43,876 bases of DNA from Labilithrix sp. (GCA_028287035.1 JAQBQL010000057.1:1-43876), one strand, 5' to 3'; positions 35,271 through 42,985 are shown, numbered from the stretch's first letter. The notes: generated by a model not told the origin, from the sequence alone. Numbers and translations: made by a program.

Positions 35271-35894
35271 GTGTCGTCGGACCGCAAACCCGCGAAAAAG
35301 GGGCTCCTCGAGCTCGATGATCCGGCGCAGTCCGCCGGCGCTGGCGGCGCGGGAAAGCCTCGATACGCGCCCCGGCCGACGCCCCCGGCGCGGCCCACGG
35401 TGATCCCGACGTTCGATCCGCGGCAGTTCGCCGAGGAGTCCGAGTCCGAGGTCCGCGGCCGCATGCCGACGATCACGGACGAGGCCGCGCTCGAGGAGGC
35501 GCGGCTGCAGTCGCTCGTGGCGAGCCTTCCTCCGCCGCGCGCGGCGTTCTCCACCGCGCCCGCCTCGCTGATGGGACCGCGGGACTCGATGCCGGAGATC
35601 GAGGTCGACGTCGGCGACGCGAACCTCGAGGATCTCCCCCCCGAGGAGCAGGTCGCGATCCTCCGCCTGCGGCTCGCGCCGCTCACCCGGGTGCCCGTCT
35701 TCGCGCGCCCGCTCGTCGAGGTCGGCGCCGCGCTCGAGGACCCGAAGACCGCCTACGTGGGCGGCTTCATCGACGGGGTCTTGCCGCTCGACACGATCAT
35801 CGACGTGACGGGCCTCCCCGAGCTCGACACGCTGCGCATCCTCGACCGGCTCGCCAGCAACGGCGCCGTCGAGCTGCGCGTCCCGCGGAAGTGA
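35271..35894 (+). CDS. Hypothetical protein with C-terminal winged-helix-like segment
   Basis: 207 aa from GTG 35271. The N-terminal 110 residues are Pro/Ala/Arg/Glu-rich and probably disordered. The C-terminal 60 residues (YVGGFIDGVLPLDTIIDVTG, LPELDTLRILDRLASNGAVELR) have the pattern seen at the ends of many myxobacterial proteins of the PATAN/DUF4388 kind, where a small winged-helix-like domain reads FIDG...TIxxI...LRIL..L...G. Cytoplasmic. Possibly a polarity or signalling adaptor, but function is unknown. Confidence 0.65.
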   Translation: MSSDRKPAKKGLLELDDPAQSAGAGGAGKPRYAPRPTPPARPTVIPTFDPRQFAEESESEVRGRMPTITDEAALEEARLQSLVASLPPPRAAFSTAPASLMGPRDSMPEIEVDVGDANLEDLPPEEQVAILRLRLAPLTRVPVFARPLVEVGAALEDPKTAYVGGFIDGVLPLDTIIDVTGLPELDTLRILDRLASNGAVELRVPRK

Positions 35895-35900
35895 GCCGCC

Positions 35901-36566
35901 TCAGCGCGCGGCGTCGACGCGCGCCAGCAGCTCGGACGTGAGCCCCTCGAGCGAGCCGAGGATCGCGTCGGCGAGGACGAAGCGCGCCTCGTGGCTCGGG
36001 TGATCGAACGGCACGGCGATGCACGCCATGCGGGCGGCCTTGGCCGCGATGACTCCCGTGAGCGAGTCCTCGAGGACGAGGCACTCGACCGGCGACACAC
36101 CGAGGCGCTCGGCGGTGCGGAGGAAGATGCCGGGATGCGGCTTGCCGTAGGGCTCGGTCTCGGCGGACTGCACCACCGCGAACGCCTGCGCGAGGCCGAG
36201 ACGCCCGATCGCCGCGTCGATGATGCGCATCGGCGACGACGAGGCGAGCGCGAGCTTCCGGCCGTCGCGCTGCGCGAGCTCGATGGCATGCGCGACGCCG
36301 GGTAGCGCCACGCCCTCGGCGCCCACCAGCTCGGCGACCCGCGCGACGAGGCGCGCCTCGACCTCGGCCGGCGCGCGTCCCTCCCACGGATGGCGCGAAT
36401 ACCAGTAGGCGATCACGTCATCGACGCGGAGGCCCTTGGTCTTCGCGCAGTCCTCCTCGCCGAGGACGACCCCCACCTCGCCGAAGATCTCGCGCTCGGC
36501 GCGCACCCACAGGGGTTCGGAGTCGATGAGGAGCCCATCCATGTCGAAGACGACCGCGCGCAGCAC
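35901..36566 (-). CDS. HAD phosphatase, HxpB (hexitol phosphatase B) -like
   Basis: 221 aa from ATG 36566. Beta-phosphoglucomutase-like HAD with C1 cap: motif I VFDMDGLLIDSEPLW, the HPWEG cap segment typical of the YniC/HxpB group, motif II LALASSS, Lys in YGKPHPGIFL, and motif IV VLEDSLTGVIAAKAA. The E. coli member acts on hexitol and 2-deoxyglucose phosphates; substrate here is inferred by similarity. Starts 15 bp after the lipoprotein gene at 36582, same strand. Confidence 0.87.
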   Translation of the reverse strand: MLRAVVFDMDGLLIDSEPLWVRAEREIFGEVGVVLGEEDCAKTKGLRVDDVIAYWYSRHPWEGRAPAEVEARLVARVAELVGAEGVALPGVAHAIELAQRDGRKLALASSSPMRIIDAAIGRLGLAQAFAVVQSAETEPYGKPHPGIFLRTAERLGVSPVECLVLEDSLTGVIAAKAARMACIAVPFDHPSHEARFVLADAILGSLEGLTSELLARVDAAR

Positions 36567-36581
36567 GCGCGCATCTTCGCA

Positions 36582-37136
36582 TCACTCCTTCGTGTAGACG
36601 AGCCGTCCTTTGCGGGGATCGTTCATCGCGATGGTGGTCGGGTCGAGGACGACGATCTGCATCGCGTTCGTGCTCGATTTCGCGAAGCGATCGGCCATCT
36701 CGCCGCGGGGCGCGCCGGTCACCTTCGCCAGCACCTTGCCGGGCCCGTCGGCGGTCAGCTCGACGGGGACCTCGACGTAGACGTGCTCCGTCGTGCCGTC
36801 GGTCTCGAAGGAGGTCCACGTCGTCGCGCTGCCCGGGCCGCGCGTGAAGCGGATCTTCTCCTTCGCGGACTGCGCCGAGATCGGCGCCCAGCACGCGGCG
36901 GCCTTGGCGGCGTCACCGCCGCCCTCGGAGGCGCAGCGCTCGCGGAGCTCCGCCGCCACGTCCGAGCGATCGACCACGAACCTCCACGTGCCCGAGAGAT
37001 CGGCGAGCGGCGTGGCCTCCGCCGAGCTGGCCTGGGTCGCGGAGCCGGTGGCTCCGCCGGGAGCATCGGTCGTCGCCGACCCGCAGGCGAGGCACGGGAG
37101 GACGAGCGAGAGGGCGAGCGAGAGGATGGTCTTCAT
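36582..37136 (-). CDS. Lipoprotein of unknown function
   Basis: 184 aa from ATG 37136 with AAGGAG a few bases upstream. Signal peptide with LACG lipobox, then an Ala/Thr/Ser linker and a domain that starts LSGTWRFVVDRSD, with a Trp pattern seen in lipocalin-like or META-like small beta-barrels, and ends IAMNDPRKGRLVYTKE. Two Cys in the domain (ERCASEG, AACWAP) could form a disulphide. Not assigned to a family. Confidence 0.75.
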   Translation of the reverse strand: MKTILSLALSLVLPCLACGSATTDAPGGATGSATQASSAEATPLADLSGTWRFVVDRSDVAAELRERCASEGGGDAAKAAACWAPISAQSAKEKIRFTRGPGSATTWTSFETDGTTEHVYVEVPVELTADGPGKVLAKVTGAPRGEMADRFAKSSTNAMQIVVLDPTTIAMNDPRKGRLVYTKE

Positions 37137-37220
37137 GGGGTCTCCTTGAGGGGCGGCGCCGCGCGCCGTTCGACAGGAGAAACGCGGCTCGCCCGCGGCT
37201 GTGACGAAGAAAGTCCCGGG

Positions 37221-37988
37221 TCAGTCGACGACGTCGACCTCCACCTTGCGGCCCGGCACCGGCGTCCTGACGAGCACCGCGGCCGAACGCGCCTTCGGCA
37301 GGCCCGCATCCTCCGGGAAGAGCACCGCGCGCGCGAGGTCGTAGGTGAGGCCCCACGTGACCGCGTCGTCCGACGAGAGGAAGAACACCGGCGAGTCGCA
37401 CGCGAGCACCCGCTTCCGGACGCCCTCCGAGCCGCGCGTGATGTCGGGCCCCGCCATGCCGCGCGCGAAGCGCTCGGCGGTCGCGCCGGAGGCGGGCCAC
37501 GCGGTGATCGCACTGTCCCGCGCGATGAACCCGACCGCGCTGCAGTCCGACGGCTTCGTGCTCGTCGTGAAGACGATCTCGCTCGCGCTCTTGTCGCGGA
37601 GCGGGGTGTGCACCTCGACCGCCTTCGCCTTCTTCGCGACGAGCGCCGCGAACACCGCCGCGATCTTCGGCATCTTCGCGTCGCGGGCCGCGTTCAGCAC
37701 GAGCGTCTCGCCGGCCACCGGTCTGTCGCCGAGCGCCGCGATGATGCGGCCCTTCAGGTCCGGCGCGGCGGCGTCGAGGCGCTCGCCCGAGACGAAGACG
37801 GCCGTGTCGTCGACCGCCAGCTGGGGGCGCGTCGGCGGAGCGGGGGCGACGCTCTCCGCGGCGGTCGCGACGGGCGCCGCGGCATCGGCCCTCGAGCCCG
37901 GCGCGTTCGTCGTCTTGTCGTCGCATCCCGAGAGCAGCGCGAGGCCGAGCGCCCCGGCCGCCGCGAACAGGGTCGGCTTCGTCGTCAT
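37221..37988 (-). CDS. Lipoprotein with an ExbD/TolR-like domain
   Basis: 255 aa from ATG 37988. Signal peptide with canonical lipobox LSGC. After an Ala/Pro linker, residues about 57-125 (LAVDDTAVFVSGERLDAAAP, then LVLNAARDAKMPKIAAVFAAL and AKAVEVHTP) match the periplasmic domain of ExbD/TolR-type biopolymer transport proteins. The C-terminal part (150-255) is a second, similar-length domain with a single Cys pair and a hydrophobic final strand (SAAVLVRTPVPGRKVEVDV). Here the domain is lipid-anchored instead of being tied to a membrane helix of an energising complex. Divergent from the kinase at 38034, with 45 bp between the starts. Confidence 0.72.
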   Translation of the reverse strand: MTTKPTLFAAAGALGLALLSGCDDKTTNAPGSRADAAAPVATAAESVAPAPPTRPQLAVDDTAVFVSGERLDAAAPDLKGRIIAALGDRPVAGETLVLNAARDAKMPKIAAVFAALVAKKAKAVEVHTPLRDKSASEIVFTTSTKPSDCSAVGFIARDSAITAWPASGATAERFARGMAGPDITRGSEGVRKRVLACDSPVFFLSSDDAVTWGLTYDLARAVLFPEDAGLPKARSAAVLVRTPVPGRKVEVDVVD

Positions 37989-38018
37989 GGCGCCGCAGCA
38001 TACGCGAACGATCTGGGC

Positions 38019-38024
38019 TACGAT
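38019..38024 (+). promoter_or_regulatory. Possible -10 element of the 38034 kinase gene
   Basis: TACGAT with 9 nt to ATG 38034; no Shine-Dalgarno site in between. -35 not clear. Confidence 0.3.
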
Positions 38025-38033
38025 CCGGTACCG

Positions 38034-39251
38034 ATGACCTACTCCGAGGCCACCACCAATCGGCACGATCGGCTCGCCGGTTCCGGTGACGCGCCTCGGT
38101 CCGAGGAGTCGTTCGAGGGTCAGACCGTCGGCGGCAAGTACCTCGTCGGGCCGCTCGTCGGATCGGGCGGCATGGGCACGGTGTGGCTCGGCCAGCACCT
38201 GCAGCTCGGCACGAAGGTCGCCATCAAGTTCATCCGCCCGCAGTTCGCCGAGCGTTCCGACGCGCGGCGCCGCTTCGAGATCGAGGCTCGGGCGGCGGCG
38301 AGCGTCGACTCCAAGCACGCGGTGAAGGTCTACGACTACGGCGTCAGCGATGCCGGGCTCCCGTACATCGTCATGGAGTACCTCGAGGGCGAGTCGCTCT
38401 CCGAGGCGCTCATCCGCCGCGGGCCCTTCGGCGCGGAGGAGAGCGCGAAGGTGATCCGGCAGGCGGCGCGGGCGCTCGTGCGGGCGCACGCGGCGAGCAT
38501 CGTTCATCGCGATCTGAAGCCCGACAACATCTTCCTCGCGACCAACATCGAGAGCGAGGACCCCGACGGGCTGCCCTACGTCGTGAAGCTCGTCGACTTC
38601 GGCATCGCGAAGATGCTCGACGTCGAGCGCGAAGGCGCGAAGGGCCTCAAGGGTCCCACGCAGGACGGCTCCGTCATCGGCACGCCGAACTTCATGTCGC
38701 CCGAGCAGCTCACGGTCGGCGGCACGCCGAACCCGCTCACCGACGTGTGGTCGCTCGGCGCCTGCGCGTACGCTGCGTTCACCGGGCGCATCCCCTTCGA
38801 GGGCGAGGTGCTCGGCGACATCGTGCTGAAGGTGTGCGTCGAGCCGCTGCCCTCGCCGAGCAAGTACGCGATCGACGCGCCCGACGGCATCGACGCGTGG
38901 TTCCACCGCGCCTGTCAGCGCGATCCGTCGAAGCGCTTCCAGAGCATCGAGGAGATGAGCGAGGCGCTTGCCAAGGTGTGTGGTCTCGGGACCGTCAAGG
39001 TCGCCACGCACGCCGAGGACCGCGTCCAGTACGCCCTCCGGCCGGCCTCGCAGGAGATGCTCGACGCGCTCGCCGAGGACATGCCGAAGCCGGGGATGAA
39101 CGCGAAGACCGCGCTCCTCGCCGGGATCATCGTGGGGGTCACGCTGATGGTCGGCCTCGTCGGCTTCCTCGCGTGGCGCGAGAAGCAGCAGGAAGAGGCG
39201 GACAAGCCTCCGCCGCCGGCGCTCACCGCACCGGCCCCCGTCGCGCACTGA
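38034..39251 (+). CDS. Membrane-bound Ser/Thr protein kinase
   Basis: 405 aa from ATG 38034. The kinase domain (about 36-320) has GSGGMGTVW, VAIKFIRP, catalytic loop HRDLKPDNIFL, DFGIAKM, GTPNFMSPEQL and DVWSLGACAYAAF; all key residues are present. A single membrane segment lies near the C-terminus (ALLAGIIVGVTLMVGLVGFL, about 362-381), followed by a short Gln/Glu/Lys/Pro-rich tail of about 24 residues, so there is almost no external sensor domain. It probably senses through partners or its short tail. Divergent from the ExbD-like lipoprotein gene. Confidence 0.9.
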   Translation: MTYSEATTNRHDRLAGSGDAPRSEESFEGQTVGGKYLVGPLVGSGGMGTVWLGQHLQLGTKVAIKFIRPQFAERSDARRRFEIEARAAASVDSKHAVKVYDYGVSDAGLPYIVMEYLEGESLSEALIRRGPFGAEESAKVIRQAARALVRAHAASIVHRDLKPDNIFLATNIESEDPDGLPYVVKLVDFGIAKMLDVEREGAKGLKGPTQDGSVIGTPNFMSPEQLTVGGTPNPLTDVWSLGACAYAAFTGRIPFEGEVLGDIVLKVCVEPLPSPSKYAIDAPDGIDAWFHRACQRDPSKRFQSIEEMSEALAKVCGLGTVKVATHAEDRVQYALRPASQEMLDALAEDMPKPGMNAKTALLAGIIVGVTLMVGLVGFLAWREKQQEEADKPPPPALTAPAPVAH

Positions 39252-39273
39252 GCGTCTTCGCGCGCGCGCCGCC

Positions 39274-39726
39274 TTACGACGACGACGACGACGACGACGA
39301 CCGGGCCGCGAGCGACGCGTAGGAGCGGCCTTCGGGGTGGCCCTCCTCGACGGGGAGCGACGCCTTCGACCAGCCCGCCTCGACGGTCTCGCCGAACGAA
39401 CCCTTCTTGCCCTCCCACCCGGCGGTCTGGTCGAGCAGCGTGGTGAAGCCCGCGTCCTCGAGCATCTGCCCGGCGCGCGCGCTGCGGGCGCCCGTCTTGC
39501 AGCCGAGGATGAGCGGGGCGTCCTTGGGGAACGCCTTTTCCATGTGCGCCACGAACTCGGGGTTCGGCACGAGGGCGCCGCCGCTCGTGATGGAGATCGG
39601 CACGTTGAACGCGCCCGCCGGATGTCCGGCCGCGAACTCCTCCTCGGTGCGGACGTCGACGTACGTGAACGACTCGCCCGTCATCTTCGCGTGGGCCTCG
39701 GCAGGGGTGATGCGCGTGACGCTCAT
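39274..39726 (-). CDS. Rhodanese-like sulfurtransferase with poly-Ser tail, coupled to pqqE
   Basis: 150 aa from ATG 39726, which overlaps the pqqE stop as ATGA (39723-39726). One rhodanese domain: VDVRTEEEFAAGHPAGAFNV at the start and the active-site loop with Cys76 in LGCKTGARSA. Rhodaneses carry persulfide sulphur. The C-terminus is eight Ser, from a (CGA)8 microsatellite (39277-39300) just before the TAA. The gene is the last of the pqqBCDE-rhodanese run. Sulfur transfer is not part of known PQQ synthesis; a role in cluster supply to PqqE or simple polarity is conceivable but not shown. Confidence 0.88.
   Translation of the reverse strand: MSVTRITPAEAHAKMTGESFTYVDVRTEEEFAAGHPAGAFNVPISITSGGALVPNPEFVAHMEKAFPKDAPLILGCKTGARSARAGQMLEDAGFTTLLDQTAGWEGKKGSFGETVEAGWSKASLPVEEGHPEGRSYASLAARSSSSSSSS
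39277..39300 (+). repeat. Trinucleotide microsatellite, eight CGA units
   Basis: Eight perfect CGA triplets on the + strand give eight Ser codons (TCG) at the end of the rhodanese. Slippage would change tail length in steps of one residue and keep the frame. Confidence 0.85.
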
Positions 39727-40817
39727 GCCGGCACCTTAGCAATCGTTCCTCGGTAGAGGTAGCGCCGCTCGCCCGCGCCGGACGCTGCGGCGTGAGCGGC
39801 CTCGATCCGGACGCGGTCCGGTGACAGCACGCACGCGGGGTCGGTGGCCGCGGCGTCGCCGGTGAGCGCGAAGCTCTGGCAGCGGCAGCCGCCGAAGTCG
39901 ACGGCGCGCCGCTCGCAGCTGCGACACGGCTCCTGCATCCAGTCCTCGCCGCGGTACGTGAGCAGCGCCGGCGACGACTCCCAGATCACGCCGAGCGAGC
40001 GGTCGCGCACGCTGTCGAAGGTGAGCGACGTGATGCTCGTCGCGGCATGACAAGGCACGACGCGCCCGTCCGGGATGACCTGCACGAAGCGCCGCGCCCA
40101 GCCGTCCATGCAGGCCTTCGGGGTGGTGCCGAAGTAGTCGGGCTTCACGAAGAGCACGTCCATCGTCCCGCGGAGCCGCTCGCGGTGCGGGGCGGCGCGG
40201 GCAGCGGCCTCGTCGAGCTGCGCGCGCGTCGGCAGCAGCTGGTCGCGGTTCGACAGGGCCCAGCTGACGTACTGCGTGTTGGCGAGCTCGAGGCGGTCGG
40301 CGCCCACGGACTCCGCGAGGGCGACCAGCGCGTCGACCTCGCCGAGGTTCGCGCGGTGCAGCACCACGTTCATGGTGAGCGGCAGCCCGAGCTCCTTCAC
40401 CCAGCGCATCACCTCGAGCTTGTGGGCGTGGCCGGCATAGCCGCCGATCTCGTCGGCCAGCGCAGGGTCGGCGCTCTGCACGCTCACCTGCACGTGGTCC
40501 ACGCCCGCCGCGGCAAGGCCGTCGAGCCGCGCGCGCGTCAGGGGGATGCCGCTCGTGACGAGGTTCACGTAGAGGCCGAGATCGTGGCCACGCCTGGCGA
40601 TGACCTCGAGGTCCTTTCGCGCGAGCGGCTCGCCGCCCGTGAGGTGCAGCTGCACGACCCCGAGCGCCTCGGCCTCCTCCAGCACGCGGCACCAGTCGGC
40701 CGTCGTCAGCTCGCCGCCGTGCTCCTTGAGGTCGAGCGGGTTCGAGCAGTACGGGCAGCGGAGCGGGCACCGGTACGTGAGCTCCGCGATGAGCGTGTAG
40801 GGGCGGGGCGCGGTCAT
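39723..40817 (-). CDS. pqqE: PqqE, radical SAM enzyme of PQQ biosynthesis
   Basis: 364 aa from ATG 40817. Radical SAM cluster motif CPLRCPYC (Cys17, Cys21, Cys24) with LTGGEPL; C-terminal SPASM domain with PCHAAT, EPCRSCERRAVDFGGCRC and PACVLSPDRV supplies Cys for two further Fe-S clusters. PqqE joins Glu and Tyr side chains of PqqA while it is bound to PqqD. Overlaps pqqD and the rhodanese gene by ATGA at each end. Confidence 0.96.
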   Translation of the reverse strand: MTAPRPYTLIAELTYRCPLRCPYCSNPLDLKEHGGELTTADWCRVLEEAEALGVVQLHLTGGEPLARKDLEVIARRGHDLGLYVNLVTSGIPLTRARLDGLAAAGVDHVQVSVQSADPALADEIGGYAGHAHKLEVMRWVKELGLPLTMNVVLHRANLGEVDALVALAESVGADRLELANTQYVSWALSNRDQLLPTRAQLDEAAARAAPHRERLRGTMDVLFVKPDYFGTTPKACMDGWARRFVQVIPDGRVVPCHAATSITSLTFDSVRDRSLGVIWESSPALLTYRGEDWMQEPCRSCERRAVDFGGCRCQSFALTGDAAATDPACVLSPDRVRIEAAHAAASGAGERRYLYRGTIAKVPA

Positions 40818-41101
40818 CGCTCGAGGAGCCCCTTGTCACGCAGCTCCTCGACGAAGCGCACCACGTCGCGCTCGATGTCGGCGCGGCCCGCGCCCTCGTG
40901 CTCGGCGAAGAGCTCGTCGGCGATGGTCGCGACGGTCCGCGTACCATCGAGCTTGCGCGCGATCGCCGCCGCGGCGTCGTTCAGCTCGAGCCCGCGCTCC
41001 GGGTAGATCAGCATCAGCCGGTCCGCGTGGCGATCGTGCTTCAGGCGTGCCTTCTTCGCGAGCCTCGGCACGAACGAGCCGTCGATCACCGAGGCGGTCA
41101 T
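40814..41101 (-). CDS. pqqD: PqqD, peptide chaperone of PQQ biosynthesis
   Basis: 95 aa from ATG 41101, overlapping pqqC (ATGA at 41098-41101). The RiPP recognition element pattern is present: FVPRLAKKARLKHDRHADRL, LIYPERGLELNDAAAAIARK and a helical C-terminus. PqqD binds the PqqA precursor and presents it to PqqE. The N-terminus is a short extension compared with the usual start, but no other ATG fits the overlap. Confidence 0.93.
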   Translation of the reverse strand: MTASVIDGSFVPRLAKKARLKHDRHADRLMLIYPERGLELNDAAAAIARKLDGTRTVATIADELFAEHEGAGRADIERDVVRFVEELRDKGLLER

Positions 41102-41793
41102 GCGAGCGGATGCGCGACCGCGAGCGCGTCGAGGAGACCCCACAGGATCTGCGTCTTCGTGACGAGCGCGTCGACGCAGCGCTCCTGCTGCTCGCGCGTC
41201 GTGGCGTTCGCGAGCACGAAGTCGATCGCCTCGCGCGAGTCGACCTTCGCGCGGTCGACGCGGCCGCGGAAGTACGCGAGCGTCTCGGCGGCCACCCACG
41301 GGTAGTGCGTCTCCCACGCGACGATGCGCCTCGCCATGATGTCGGGCGAGAAGAACTCGGTGAGCGACGACGCGACCGCCTCGACGAGCGGCCGCTCGCG
41401 CACGAGCTGCACGTACGCGTCGCACGCGAACCGGACGCCGGGGAGCACGCCGCGCAGGCTCTTCACCTCGCCGACGTCGAGGCCGACGCCCACGGCGAGC
41501 TTCAGCCACTGCTCGATGCCGCCCTGGCCCTCGGCGGCCCCGTCGTGATCGGTGATGCGGTGGATCCACACGCGCCGGAACGCCGGATCCTCGGACTTCG
41601 AGAGGATGATGGCGTCCTTGATGGGGATCCGCGTCTGGTAATAGAAGCGGTTCCGCACCCACGCCTGGATCTGCTCGCGCGACAGCTGGCCGGCGTGCAT
41701 CGCGATGTGGAACGGGTGACGATCGTGGTAGCGCTGCTCGCCCTCGGCGCGGAGGCGCGCCACGAAGGCGTCGGCGTCGAGGAGCTCGCTCAC
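41098..41793 (-). CDS. pqqC: PqqC, pyrroloquinoline-quinone synthase
   Basis: 231 aa from ATG 41793, overlapping pqqB as ATGA. Cofactor-less oxidase of the TenA-like all-helical fold: HDRHPFHIAMHAGQLSREQI, QAWVRNRFYYQTRIPIKDAI, ITDHDGAAEGQGGIEQWLKL and SLTEFFSPDIMARRIVAWE are family signatures. It performs the last ring closure and oxidation to PQQ. The C-terminus ends soon after the ILWGLLDAL helix, as usual. Confidence 0.96.
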   Translation of the reverse strand: MSELLDADAFVARLRAEGEQRYHDRHPFHIAMHAGQLSREQIQAWVRNRFYYQTRIPIKDAIILSKSEDPAFRRVWIHRITDHDGAAEGQGGIEQWLKLAVGVGLDVGEVKSLRGVLPGVRFACDAYVQLVRERPLVEAVASSLTEFFSPDIMARRIVAWETHYPWVAAETLAYFRGRVDRAKVDSREAIDFVLANATTREQQERCVDALVTKTQILWGLLDALAVAHPLA

Positions 41794-42701
41794 AGGGTGA
41801 TCTCCATGCCGTCGAACGCGATCTCCCAGCCGGCGCCGGTGACCGCGTCACGCTCCGGGGTTCCTGCCCGGAGGATCGGGTTCGTGTTGTTGATGTGCGT
41901 GTAGATCTTGCGCGCGCCGGGCAGGCTCAGCTGCGCGAGGCTGCCGCCCGGGCCGTCGATCGGGACGTGCGCCATGTCCTTCGCGACCGCCTTCGACAGG
42001 CCGAGCCGCACGAGCTCGTCCTCGCGGAAGAAGGTGCCGTCGAACAGCACGACCGCGTGGCCCTCGAGCGGCACGTCACGGGCGCTCGCGCAGGCGGCGG
42101 CGTAGGCCAGGGCCGGCCCGTCCTCGACGGCGGCGTCACGGATCGAGAGCGCGACGTTGTCCTCCGCGCTCTCCGCTCCGTGGCCGACGAGGTGGACGGG
42201 GAGCTTGCCGGGCGCGGGCAGCGCGCGGAGACGGAGGCCGAGCGCGAGGCCCGCTGCATCCCGGAGCTCGACCTCCTCGCCGAGCACGAGCGGGCGGAAC
42301 ACGACCTGACCCGGGAAGCGCTGCAGCGTGCGCACGAGGATGCTGGCCTCGAGCGCGCGCCACACCGCGGCCGTCGCGTAGAGCGCGAACGGCTGGGACT
42401 CGCGCAGCGAGAAGAGGCCGAGCACGTGATCCATGTCGCCGTTGGTCAGGACCACCGCGCCGATCGGCGTGTGGCGCGGGCTCCTCGGCCAGAGCGCCTT
42501 CGTCTGCCGGATCTGCGCGAGCACGTCGGGCGAGGCGTTCACGAGCACGTACCGCTCGCCGTCGGCCGTCACCGCCACCGAGTCCTGCGTGCGCGCCTCG
42601 AGCCCGGGGCGCCCCTCGCGGACGTCGACGCAGTTCGGGCACCCGCAGTTCCACTGCGGAAAAGCGCCGCCCGCGGCGGAGCCGATCACGATCGCGCGCA
42701 T
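41790..42701 (-). CDS. pqqB: PqqB, metallo-beta-lactamase-fold oxygenase of PQQ biosynthesis
   Basis: About 303 aa from ATG 42701, 7 nt after a -10-like TAGGAT; ATGs at 42710 and 42707 are in frame but overlap that hexamer. IVIGSAAGGAFPQWNCGCPN with the zinc-binding Cys pair, LTNGDMDHVLGLFSLRE with metal ligands, HLVGHGAESAEDNVALSI and ARKIYTHINNTNPIL are family features. PqqB hydroxylates the Tyr of the cross-linked Glu-Tyr intermediate. First gene of the run pqqB-C-D-E-rhodanese. Confidence 0.94.
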   Translation of the reverse strand: MRAIVIGSAAGGAFPQWNCGCPNCVDVREGRPGLEARTQDSVAVTADGERYVLVNASPDVLAQIRQTKALWPRSPRHTPIGAVVLTNGDMDHVLGLFSLRESQPFALYATAAVWRALEASILVRTLQRFPGQVVFRPLVLGEEVELRDAAGLALGLRLRALPAPGKLPVHLVGHGAESAEDNVALSIRDAAVEDGPALAYAAACASARDVPLEGHAVVLFDGTFFREDELVRLGLSKAVAKDMAHVPIDGPGGSLAQLSLPGARKIYTHINNTNPILRAGTPERDAVTGAGWEIAFDGMEITL

Positions 42702-42708
42702 GGGCATC

Positions 42709-42714
42709 ATCCTA
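42709..42714 (-). promoter_or_regulatory. Possible -10 element of the pqqB operon
   Basis: Minus-strand TAGGAT (42714-42709) with 7 nt to ATG 42701. No good -35. If correct, the transcript is leaderless. Confidence 0.35.
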
Positions 42715-42768
42715 GATCGCTTCGCCGCTGGATCGCCGGCCGGGAGCCGATTCCGCAGCGACTTGGTC

Positions 42769-42796
42769 TGGACGCGTCCACGCTCCGTGCCAGACT
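42769..42796 (+). promoter_or_regulatory. Promoter of pqqA
   Basis: TGGACG (42769-42774), 16-bp spacer, CAGACT (42791-42796); 12 nt to ATG 42809. It faces away from the pqqB promoter in the 107-bp divergent region. Confidence 0.45.
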
Positions 42797-42808
42797 TCCG
42801 GGACCGCC

Positions 42809-42985
42809 ATGAAGACCTGGACCACGCCGAACGCCGTCGAGATCAAGATGGACGCCGAGATCTCGTCCTACCAGGACGACAGCTACGACCCCGCGAAGGA
42901 CGGCCCGCTGTTCGTGCAGGGCGCTCCGTCGAACGTCGTCACGCCCGCCGAGACCGACGGCACGACCACGCTCCCCAGGGCCTGA
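42809..42985 (+). CDS. pqqA: PqqA, precursor peptide of PQQ, unusually long
   Basis: 58 aa from ATG 42809 to TGA 42983-42985. It begins MKTWTTPNAVEIKMDAEISS and continues with YQDD. The W-x2-P start and the conserved E-x3-Y core (Glu17, Tyr21, the two residues joined by PqqE) identify it as PqqA. The usual peptide is about 22-30 aa; here 37 residues follow the Tyr (DPAKDGPLFVQGAPSNVVTP and a Thr-rich end), so the tail is much longer than normal. It is on the strand opposite to pqqBCDE, so its expression can be set separately, in line with the need for more precursor than enzyme. Alternative: a related RiPP precursor, but the complete pqqB-E set makes PqqA the better reading. Confidence 0.85.
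   Translation: MKTWTTPNAVEIKMDAEISSYQDDSYDPAKDGPLFVQGAPSNVVTPAETDGTTTLPRA

Noticed and set aside
37221..39248. Single 675-codon minus-strand frame instead of the 255-aa lipoprotein
   Set aside because: The upstream 420 codons are antisense to a clear Ser/Thr kinase; the signal peptide with lipobox at ATG 37988 marks the real start.
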